Assembly: GCA_937967405.1 (NCBI GenBank)
Contig: CALCJV010000068.1
Location: 1-44,289, forward strand
DNA length: 44,289 bases
Reading direction: 5' to 3'
Origin: an uncultured Chloroflexales bacterium
GTDB lineage: Bacteria; Chloroflexota; Chloroflexia; Chloroflexales; Chloroflexaceae
Positions 8,021 through 14,083 of the stretch are shown here, piece after piece. Made by a program: the position numbers and the translations under genes. The notes beneath the pieces are model-generated. The model had not been told where the DNA came from and did not search any database. It saw only the letters and a list, made by a program, of their open reading frames with translations. The first letter of the stretch is position 1, and each line of letters opens with the position of its first letter.

Positions 8021-9210
8021 AACAAGCATGGTACAACCGGCTGCGCTGGAAGCTGTTTCTCTCGCACCTGATGATTGGCGTGATTGCGATCAGTGTCTTG
8101 ATCGCCATTACGCAATTGCTGACGGGGGTCGGGCTGAACTTCTTTGCGTTGCTCAATCCCGATACGGCGGATGTGCCGTTTGCGCCGGTGCAGCTTCCCC
8201 TGAATGATGAGTACCTGCGGATTATGATGCGTGATGCGTTGATCGTTGCGGCCTTTGCTGCGCTCGAAGCGGCGATCATCGTCAGTCTTTCCGTCTCCAA
8301 TCGGATCGTTGGGCCGCTGCATGTTATGTCTACTGTGACGCGCCGTTTAGCGCAGGGCTTTTACCAAGAGCGGATTGAGATTAGCGGCAATGATGAACTC
8401 GCCGAACTGAGCCAGAACATCAACCAACTTGCGGCAGCCCTTGAGCAGACTGAGCAACGCCGCATGGCCTTGCTGGCCGATGTGACCCACGAACTCCGCA
8501 CGCCGCTCTCGACGATTGCGGGCTATATGGAGGGCATGCTGGATGGGGTGATTACCCCCGATCAAAAGACGTTTGAGTTGGTGCTGCATGAATCGCAACG
8601 CCTGCAACGGCTCGTCGAGCATTTGCAGATGCTCTCCCACGCTGAAGCAGGCCAGATTGTGATCACGCCTGAACTGGTGAATGCCGGTGCGCTTGTTAGG
8701 CGGGCGGCCCGCCAGTTTCAGCCCCAATTCGCACAGGCGCAGGTGCGGCTGGTGCTCGATCTGCCAGTGCAGCTGCCGCCCGTTTGGGCCGATCCAGATC
8801 GGGTCAACCAAGTGCTGATCAACCTGCTGAGCAATGCCCTGCGCTACACTCCAGCCGGCGGGCAGGTGACGATCCGGATTCGTTCGTTCGAGGGGGGCTT
8901 GCTCTTTACGGTGCAAGATACCGGCGTGGGCGTGGCTCCCGAACATCTCCCGCACCTGTTTGAACGCTTCTACCGCGTAGATAAATCCCGCGCTCGGGCC
9001 AGTGGCGGCAGCGGTGTTGGCTTAACCATCGCCCGTCACCTGATCTACGCGCAGGGCGGTGAAATCTGGGCGGAGAGTGATGGGCTAGGGCAGGGCACGC
9101 GCTTTTTGTTTACCTTGCCCTACCGTCTCGGTGCAACTAGCCCCGTGCCATGTGAGATTCCCCCTGCTCTGCCCGCCGAAGTTGCGCTCGAGCAGCAACT
9201 TGTCGCGTAG
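8017..9210 (+). CDS. Sensor histidine kinase with HAMP domain
   Basis: Membrane sensor kinase of 397 residues, partner of the preceding regulator (4-base overlap). Two membrane helices (about 15-38 and 74-94) flank a short external loop of about 35 residues. HAMP (about 95-147) is followed by the dimerisation helix with phospho-acceptor His158 (DVTHELRTPLS). The ATPase domain shows the N box NQVLINLLSNALRYTP, the G1 region DTGVGV and G2 GGSGVGLTIARHL. The small external loop leaves little room for a ligand domain, which favours sensing within the membrane or through a partner. Confidence 0.95.
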   Translation: MKQAWYNRLRWKLFLSHLMIGVIAISVLIAITQLLTGVGLNFFALLNPDTADVPFAPVQLPLNDEYLRIMMRDALIVAAFAALEAAIIVSLSVSNRIVGPLHVMSTVTRRLAQGFYQERIEISGNDELAELSQNINQLAAALEQTEQRRMALLADVTHELRTPLSTIAGYMEGMLDGVITPDQKTFELVLHESQRLQRLVEHLQMLSHAEAGQIVITPELVNAGALVRRAARQFQPQFAQAQVRLVLDLPVQLPPVWADPDRVNQVLINLLSNALRYTPAGGQVTIRIRSFEGGLLFTVQDTGVGVAPEHLPHLFERFYRVDKSRARASGGSGVGLTIARHLIYAQGGEIWAESDGLGQGTRFLFTLPYRLGATSPVPCEIPPALPAEVALEQQLVA

Positions 9211-9214
9211 ACCC

Positions 9215-9241
9215 TTACAGGGCTTGATGAGATACCTGTAA
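9215..9241 (+). other. Inverted repeat between kinase and small membrane gene
   Basis: TTACAGG (9215-9221) and CCTGTAA (9235-9241) form a 7-bp stem with a 13-base loop just after the kinase stop. No T-run follows. It could be an RNA-processing stem or partial terminator that lowers expression of the next small gene. Confidence 0.35.
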
Positions 9242-9300
9242 ACAACTCAATACCGTTAGGCAGGACAAGCCTAGCATACGCTAGAAGGAGCACAGAGCAT

Positions 9301-9456
9301 ATGATGTCATTCTTGGGCATAGTACATTGGAGTACGATTCTTGTATCGCTGCTCTTTTGGGCGGCCGTTGTCGGGAGTGCATTGTGGATGGTGCAGCAGC
9401 TGTTTACCAATGTTCGGCGCGACTCGCCACAGGAAGCGCCGCGCAAACATTTATAG
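9301..9456 (+). CDS. Small single-pass membrane protein (51 aa)
   Basis: Short gene encoding 51 residues beginning MMSFLGIVHWSTILVSLLFW. A single hydrophobic helix (about 11-33) is followed by a hydrophilic, basic tail ending PQEAPRKHL. AAGGAG lies about 10 bases before the first ATG, a good ribosome site, which is the main reason to accept it. It sits 90 bases after the histidine kinase on the same strand. Small membrane proteins in this position sometimes modulate the kinase; that role is inference. Confidence 0.6.
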   Translation: MMSFLGIVHWSTILVSLLFWAAVVGSALWMVQQLFTNVRRDSPQEAPRKHL

Positions 9457-9488
9457 ACGGCATCAGTCGGCGTAAACTTTTGGCACCG

Positions 9489-9514
9489 GCAGTGGCTGCG
9501 CTAGCAGCCACCGC
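9489..9514. terminator. Strong hairpin between convergent genes
   Basis: GTGGCTGC (9492-9499), loop GCTA, GCAGCCAC (9504-9511) form a perfect 8-bp stem that can extend by GGC/GCC across one mismatch. It lies between the small membrane gene (plus) and the exonuclease (minus). No good T-tract follows directly on either strand, so a bidirectional terminator role is likely but not classical. Confidence 0.45.
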
Positions 9515-9607
9515 CCCTTGTTCAGCAAGTGCAGCTTTTTCGATTTCGACAGCGTCCATAATCGTTCGAGGCTAGCGCAGACACCGCCCCTTGTTCAGCA
9601 AGTGCAG
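9509..9607. repeat. 26-bp direct repeat duplicating the exonuclease 3' end
   Basis: An identical 26-base sequence occurs at 9509-9534 and 9582-9607, offset by 73 bases. The second copy is coding (the last residues of the exonuclease, HLLNKGR); the first lies beyond its stop in the intergenic space and would encode the same HLLNKGR. It looks like a partial duplication of the gene tail. Confidence 0.7.
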
Positions 9608-10276
9608 CAGCAAACCCTCGCCGCGCCGCTCAAGGCGCGTGGCTTGGGCGAGGAAGAGTTGGGCAGTGGTGATCGCGTCGCTCAAGGCATTATGCTCGCT
9701 GTGGATCGGCAAGTTATACCGTTGCGCTAGTTCGCGCAGGCTCGTTACCGAGTGCATGCCATCGTGCCCCGTCAGCCAGCGTTCTTGGTGATAGAGGGCT
9801 TGGGCGATCCGCATGGTATCGAGGGCCGGCCCGCGCAGCTTGGCCCGCCAGAGCTGGTGGAGGGCCCGGTTGATGAAGTCTATATCAATCTGGGCAAAAT
9901 GGACTACGAGCACCCGCCCCATCAAGCGTTCGAGCAATTCCGGTAGAATCTGGTCGAGGGTAGGGGCAGCGGCTACATCACCCCGAAATAGGCGGTGAAT
10001 GCGGATCGACTCGGCGGGCACAGTGACATGCGGCGGCGGCTGCACGAGTGCGTACCACGTCCGTTCGAGCATGATCCGCCCCTGCTCAATCTCTACCAAG
10101 CCAATCGAAAGGATCGCATCGCGTTTCGTGTTCAAGCCAGTTGTTTCCACATCCAGCACGGCGTAGCCTACATCGCGCCATGCGACGCGCTCGGCAATGC
10201 ATGCGGCGGCAGTGTAGTGCTTCATAATCGGCGGTTCGATGGCCCGGCTCGCGGAGTTGGTAAGAAACTGAACCAT
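9572..10276 (-). CDS. DnaQ-like 3'-5' exonuclease
   Basis: DEDDh-type exonuclease of 234 residues. Exo I is VLDVETTGL, Exo II is HFAQIDIDF, Exo III is HNALSDA with the His-x-Ala-x-x-Asp pattern. An N-terminal stretch of about 30 residues precedes the fold and a basic C-terminus ends it. It resembles stand-alone DNA polymerase III epsilon-like proteins. Whether it proofreads replication or trims RNA/DNA in repair is open, as no polymerase gene is near. Start at 10276: GGGAGGG lies 4 bases upstream; the ATG at 10294 overlaps no such site. Confidence 0.88.
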   Translation of the reverse strand: MVQFLTNSASRAIEPPIMKHYTAAACIAERVAWRDVGYAVLDVETTGLNTKRDAILSIGLVEIEQGRIMLERTWYALVQPPPHVTVPAESIRIHRLFRGDVAAAPTLDQILPELLERLMGRVLVVHFAQIDIDFINRALHQLWRAKLRGPALDTMRIAQALYHQERWLTGHDGMHSVTSLRELAQRYNLPIHSEHNALSDAITTAQLFLAQATRLERRGEGLLLHLLNKGRCLR

Positions 10277-10356
10277 GATACCCTCCCTCTCCATGCGTAC
10301 ATCAGTCTATGTCAAAAACAGTATGTATTCAAAATAGTTGAATTGTAGTCTATTTT

Positions 10357-10365
10357 GTTATACCA
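10357..10365 (-). promoter_or_regulatory. Extended -10 promoter of the exonuclease gene
   Basis: The minus strand reads TGG-TATAAC, with a weak TTGTAT 17 bases upstream (10380-10385). The transcript would start near 10350, about 75 bases before the ATG. It overlaps a plus-strand promoter candidate back to back. Confidence 0.5.
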
Positions 10366-10377
10366 CACTTTACCATT

Positions 10378-10386
10378 TGATACAAT
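10378..10386 (+). promoter_or_regulatory. Plus-strand extended -10 box ahead of the DUF4126 gene
   Basis: TGA-TACAAT in an A/T-rich patch. A start about 7 bases later would begin almost exactly at the hairpin arm ATGCCCGA (10393). A second -10-like TATAAT lies at 10490-10495, closer to the gene but with TTGCAA at a poor 20-base spacing. Confidence 0.4.
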
Positions 10387-10392
10387 GAAAAA

Positions 10393-10442
10393 ATGCCCGA
10401 TTTTGGTACGAATTTGTAACTTCGATGTAACTGTTCGGGCAT
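10393..10442 (+). other. Inverted repeat with internal TGTAACT direct repeats
   Basis: ATGCCCGA (10393-10400) pairs with TCGGGCAT (10435-10442). In the 34-base loop TGTAACT occurs twice (10415-10421 and 10426-10432) with an 11-base period, one helical turn. As DNA the repeats look like an operator; as RNA the arms give a stem at the 5' end of the leader. Confidence 0.4.
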
Positions 10443-10545
10443 GTCGCCGGATTGGGGCCCCCATTGCAACCTTCCCGGCCGTTCTGGCGTATAATCATCC
10501 AACAGAGGTTCGTTGACCCGCAAGACGCAGAGGAAAAAGACACAC

Positions 10546-11535
10546 ATGGAAGCTCTACAGTTACTGGTAATGGTGTTACCAGTTGCATTTACATCCGGCT
10601 TGAACCTGTACCTCACGGTGCTGGTGCTTGGGCTGGCCATCCGGATGGGCTGGATTTCGGATGCCCCGCAAGGGCTAGAGGTGCTGGCTTCGCTGCCCGT
10701 GCTGATTACCGCCTTTGTGCTGTATGTGATCGGCTTTTTTGCCGACAAGATCCAATTCGTAGATACGCTGTGGGATACGATCCATACCTTCATCCGCCCG
10801 ATGGGGGCAGCCTTGATGGCCTTCGCAGCCATTGTCACAATAGACCCTACCGTGGGCGTGATTGCGGCTCTGCTGGCTGGGTCGGTGTCGCTGGCTACAC
10901 ACGCAGGCAAGACAGGGACACGGGTAGCTGTCAATACGGTTAGCCCGATGGAGAATGTCTCGAATATTGCCCTGAGTGTCGGCGAGGATGTGGTGGTGGC
11001 AGGCGTGTCGCTCCTCAGCGTGTTTGCGCCGCTGATTGCATTGGCTGTAACGCTGCTGCTGCTCGGCGTGCTCGCATTTGTTGTGCCGCAGACGCTGCGC
11101 TGGACGTGGCTGACGCTGAATGCGATCTTCAATTGGGTGCGCTCGCCCTTCTATCAGAAGCAGGACTCAGACGCGCTGCCCAAAGCTGATGCGGCCCTCT
11201 ATGCGCCGCGCACCCCAGCGTATAGCGTGCGTTGTGGGGCCCAAGTCCGTGCCGAGTTTGGCGAGCGGCAGGGCTACTTGAGTATCTTCCCAACCGAGCT
11301 AGGCTTCAGCTATGGGCGGGCGGTGACGGGGCAGCGCACGGCGTGGGAACTAGACACCGGGCAGATTGAGCATGTGGTGCTACGCTCGAAAGGCTTGCTG
11401 CTGATCCTCGATATTGATTACGAAGACAAGTTTGGGCGCACGCAGCAGGCCCTGTTCATCTTTACCCACGAGCGGCGCGAGTTTGCCAAGCAGCTGGTCG
11501 AACGCTTGAAGCGGCGCACGCAGGCGGTAGTGTAA
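10546..11535 (+). CDS. DUF4126 family membrane protein with C-terminal PH-like domain
   Basis: Integral membrane protein of 329 residues. The DUF4126 signature is clear: SGLNLYLTVLVLGLA near the N-terminus, GFFADKIQFVDTLWDTIHTF (about 62-81) and HAGKTGTRVAVNT (about 122-134). There are four to five membrane helices up to about residue 190. The soluble C-terminal part (about 215-325) reads like a PH/GRAM-type beta domain followed by a helix. Start ATG 10546 (AGAGGA upstream) is preferred over a TTG 33 bases earlier. Function of the family is unknown. Confidence 0.85.
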   Translation: MEALQLLVMVLPVAFTSGLNLYLTVLVLGLAIRMGWISDAPQGLEVLASLPVLITAFVLYVIGFFADKIQFVDTLWDTIHTFIRPMGAALMAFAAIVTIDPTVGVIAALLAGSVSLATHAGKTGTRVAVNTVSPMENVSNIALSVGEDVVVAGVSLLSVFAPLIALAVTLLLLGVLAFVVPQTLRWTWLTLNAIFNWVRSPFYQKQDSDALPKADAALYAPRTPAYSVRCGAQVRAEFGERQGYLSIFPTELGFSYGRAVTGQRTAWELDTGQIEHVVLRSKGLLLILDIDYEDKFGRTQQALFIFTHERREFAKQLVERLKRRTQAVV

Positions 11536-11560
11536 ACAGAGCAGGGGCTAGGGCTGGGCG

Positions 11561-11586
11561 ACAGGTACTAGGGGTCAGGTGTCAGG
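11561..11586. repeat. Degenerate GGTGTCAGG heptamer repeat, copy 2
   Basis: Short degenerate run (ACAGGTACTAGGGGTCAGG and neighbours) after the DUF4126 stop, sharing GGTGTCAGG and CAGGTAC with 2035-2066. Confidence 0.4.
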
Positions 11587-11607
11587 AATAAAGGCAGCTT
11601 GATACGT

Positions 11608-11631
11608 GAGCCGTGCAACCCTGCACGGCTC
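11608..11631. terminator. 10-bp hairpin between convergent genes
   Basis: GAGCCGTGCA, loop ACCC, TGCACGGCTC: a perfect 10-bp stem with a tetraloop in the gap between the DUF4126 gene (plus) and the cyclophilin gene (minus). No long T-run follows on either side, but position and stability suit a bidirectional terminator. Confidence 0.6.
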
Positions 11632-11663
11632 GGTAGGCTACCCGCTATGCGGCGCGAGTTCGG

Positions 11664-12149
11664 CTAGCCCTCGCTCACCGTCACGGTGGTCATCACGTCG
11701 CCCTGCCGGATCGCATTAACTACATCCTGCCCACTGGTCACCTTGCCGAATACGGTATGCTTGCCGTTGAGATGCGGCTGTGGCGCGTGGGTGATGAAGA
11801 ATTGGCTGCCATTCGTGTTGGGGCCCGCATTCGCCATCGAGATCACGCCGGTCTCGTGCTTAAGTGGGTTGTCGAGAACTTCATCCTTGAACTTGTAGCC
11901 GGGCCCACTGGTGCCGGTTCCCGTCGGATCGCCGCCTTGGATCATAAAGTTGCTGATTACGCGGTGGAACTTCAGCCCGTCGTAGAAGCCTTCTCTGGCC
12001 AGAAACACAAAATTGTTCACCGTTACTGGGGCGTGCTGTGGATATAGCTCAAGCGTGATCGTGCCGCGTGTCGTTTCCATCGTAACGGTATAGGTTTTAG
12101 TCACGTCAATCTGCATTGCGGGGGGGCTACCCCATCGCTTCTGGGACAT
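11664..12149 (-). CDS. Peptidyl-prolyl cis-trans isomerase (cyclophilin)
   Basis: Cytoplasmic cyclophilin of 161 residues that catalyses prolyl bond isomerisation. Core motifs are present: [20 protein letters not shown] with the catalytic Arg in [16 protein letters not shown], and NGSQFFIT. The active-site Trp region of eukaryotic forms is replaced by [11 protein letters not shown], as usual in bacterial short forms. There is no signal peptide. AAAGGA lies 8 bases before the ATG. Single gene with its own promoter on the minus strand. Confidence 0.95.
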   Translation of the reverse strand: MSQKRWGSPPAMQIDVTKTYTVTMETTRGTITLELYPQHAPVTVNNFVFLAREGFYDGLKFHRVISNFMIQGGDPTGTGTSGPGYKFKDEVLDNPLKHETGVISMANAGPNTNGSQFFITHAPQPHLNGKHTVFGKVTSGQDVVNAIRQGDVMTTVTVSEG

Positions 12150-12192
12150 ATCCGAATCCTTTCCTCATACACACTGCTTTTCGTCTTTGGGT

Positions 12193-12201
12193 ATTGTACC
12201 A
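12193..12201 (-). promoter_or_regulatory. Extended -10 promoter of the cyclophilin gene
   Basis: Minus strand TGG-TACAAT, about 44 bases before the ATG. The surrounding 14 bases (TATTGTACCATAGC on plus) occur again at 18721-18734 ahead of the PP2C gene. Confidence 0.55.
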
Positions 12202-12241
12202 TAGCACCTCCCCACAGCCCGACGAGCATGCGTGTGCCGTC

Positions 12242-12250
12242 TGGTATACT
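12242..12250 (+). promoter_or_regulatory. Extended -10 promoter of the methyltransferase gene
   Basis: TGG-TATACT ends 7 bases before the ATG at 12258. A normal start distance would place the first transcribed base at or next to the start codon, so the mRNA may be leaderless. Confidence 0.5.
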
Positions 12251-12257
12251 GGCGGTA

Positions 12258-13502
12258 ATGGACACGCTCGACACAGCAACACTGACATGGCTCGCTAGCG
12301 CGGCGGCGCAAGCTGTGCTCGCGGAGCTTGCCACCCGTCCTTTGCACCCCGCCGATCTGCTGCGTGAACAGATGCGCCTACGGGCAACTCTGCCGCCTGC
12401 CTATGCCCGCGCCGCGCTAGAGCAGGCCGTGCTGCGCCGCCACGCCCGCTCCAAAATTGCCCACGCCGAGCGGCTCTACTTCACCCGTGAAGCTCTCGAA
12501 CAGGCCACCAGCACGCCCGTGGCCCAGCACCGCGCCACCCGTTTCGCGGCGTTTACGCACCTTGCCGACGTGGGCGCGGGGATTGGGGGCGATGCCCTCT
12601 GCCTTGCCGCTGCCCGCCCAGATCGGTATATCACGGCGATTGAACGCGACCCGTTGCGGGCGGCCCTGCTCCAGATGAATGTGGCTGCCCTAGGGCTGAC
12701 GCAGCAGGTTGCGGTGCGAATTGCGGATGTGGTGGCTACGCCGGAAGCCGTGCCCGCCGCCGATGCGCTGTTCTGCGATCCGGGGCGGCGCAGTAGCGGG
12801 CGGCGCAGCTTCACGCTGAGTGGCTACCAGCCGTCGCTCGCGCAGGTGCTGGGGTGGCGCACCCAGCCCCCCCAGATTGCCCACATGGGCATTAAATTGG
12901 CGGCGGGTGTGGATCTGGAAGCGGTAGCGGCTCTTGCGCCCCAGCCCCACGAGATCGAATTTGTGGCCCTAGATGGCGAACTGAAAGAGGCCGTCTTGTG
13001 GTGTGGCGAGCTAGCCCAGACGACGCGCCGGGCCACGCTGCTGCACCGCACCGCCCCCGATAGCTTTCATGTCACAACGCACACGCTCACGCCGGATACG
13101 CCCCGCCCGCTACCTGCGACAGCAGAACCTGCTGCGCTGCTGTATGAGCCGGACCCGGCCGTGATCCGGGCGGGCTTGGTGGCCGAGCTGGCCGTGCGCC
13201 TGCACGCCACCATGCTTGATCCGCAGATTGCCTATCTGACCGCGCCGCACGCGACCCCGACTCCGTTTGCACGAGCGTGGCGGATTCTTGAATGGCTGCC
13301 ATTCCAGCTCAAGCAGGTGCGGGCCCGCCTCCGCGCACTGGATGCCGGTGCAGTGACGGTGAAGAAGCGTGGCTCGCCGCTTGACACAGATGCCCTCGCC
13401 CGCCAGCTAAGCGGCTCTGGCAGCCGCTCGCTCGTGCTGGTGCTGACGCGCCTGCACAATCGCCCCATCGCGCTGATTTGCGAACCGTTCGGTGCGGGCT
13501 AG
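12258..13502 (+). CDS. Class I SAM-dependent methyltransferase with THUMP-like C-terminal domain
   Basis: Protein of 414 residues. The SAM-binding motif is LADVGAGIGGDALCLA (about residues 102-117), then acidic loop AIERDPLRAAL. The catalytic-site region is FCDPGRRSSGRR (about 173-184), the DPxRR pattern typical of this THUMP-like methyltransferase family. The C-terminal part (about 330-410) matches the THUMP-like domain, suggesting an RNA substrate, which is inference. Start at ATG 12258: there is no good ribosome site, but a -10 box is immediately upstream, consistent with a leaderless message. GC content at third positions is high, like its neighbours. Confidence 0.82.
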   Translation: MDTLDTATLTWLASAAAQAVLAELATRPLHPADLLREQMRLRATLPPAYARAALEQAVLRRHARSKIAHAERLYFTREALEQATSTPVAQHRATRFAAFTHLADVGAGIGGDALCLAAARPDRYITAIERDPLRAALLQMNVAALGLTQQVAVRIADVVATPEAVPAADALFCDPGRRSSGRRSFTLSGYQPSLAQVLGWRTQPPQIAHMGIKLAAGVDLEAVAALAPQPHEIEFVALDGELKEAVLWCGELAQTTRRATLLHRTAPDSFHVTTHTLTPDTPRPLPATAEPAALLYEPDPAVIRAGLVAELAVRLHATMLDPQIAYLTAPHATPTPFARAWRILEWLPFQLKQVRARLRALDAGAVTVKKRGSPLDTDALARQLSGSGSRSLVLVLTRLHNRPIALICEPFGAG

Positions 13503-13571
13503 GTGCGAGGGGGGGAGATGATCGGGAAGCCCATCCCCTGAACCCCTAAACCCCGCTGACCTAACATCGGA

Positions 13572-14063
13572 TTACCAGTCATCGGCTTCCGCATCCTCAT
13601 CTACACCAAACAGTGCTAGCCACTCGGCAATCTCGCGTTGGCTCAGGTCCCGTTCTTGATACTTCTCGCTGGCCTGCACCGTCGGCTCTGGACGTTTCAG
13701 CAGGCGACGCGCAAACACCTCAGAGGGAACCACACGCACCCGCCGCGCCCGCGCCACGCCTGCCACCGCCCGATCTGAGGTGACGACTTCCCACTCGCCG
13801 ATCCGCTTGATCTGGCGGATCCGCCGCATCAGTTCACGGTCGGCATCATTCGGCGGGACTGCAAAGTGACAGGTGACATTGTGCCCATTCAGATTATGCG
13901 GATGTCCATACACGCCTTTGTCAAATACGACAACGATGGTTTTTCTACGCCCGTGCAAGGCGTAGCGGCGCAGGAGCTTAACCAACTGTTCCTCATCATC
14001 AGGATCGGCAAGATTAAGGCCCGTGTGCGGGATCAAGTTGTGGCCATCAATCAGAATCGGCAC
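13572..14063 (-). CDS. NYN domain ribonuclease, YacP family
   Basis: PIN-like NYN-domain protein of 163 residues. It opens MPILIDGHNLIPHTG, with the first catalytic Asp at residue 6. Further acidic positions are in VVFDKGVYGHPH and VVTSDRAVAGVARARRVRVV, as in the YacP/Rae1 nucleases that cleave mRNA on the ribosome. The start is a GTG at 14063, chosen because AAGGAG lies 5 bases upstream; an ATG 36 bases earlier lies inside the intergenic leader. It follows the SH3b-WD40 gene by 20 bases, so both are probably on one transcript. Confidence 0.85.
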   Translation of the reverse strand: MPILIDGHNLIPHTGLNLADPDDEEQLVKLLRRYALHGRRKTIVVVFDKGVYGHPHNLNGHNVTCHFAVPPNDADRELMRRIRQIKRIGEWEVVTSDRAVAGVARARRVRVVPSEVFARRLLKRPEPTVQASEKYQERDLSQREIAEWLALFGVDEDAEADDW

Positions 14064-14083
14064 AGTCGCTCCTTCAGGGTGAG

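Noticed and set aside
10350-11132. Open frame of 260 codons on the minus strand
   Set aside because: Antisense to the DUF4126 gene; Ser/Thr-rich low-complexity product.
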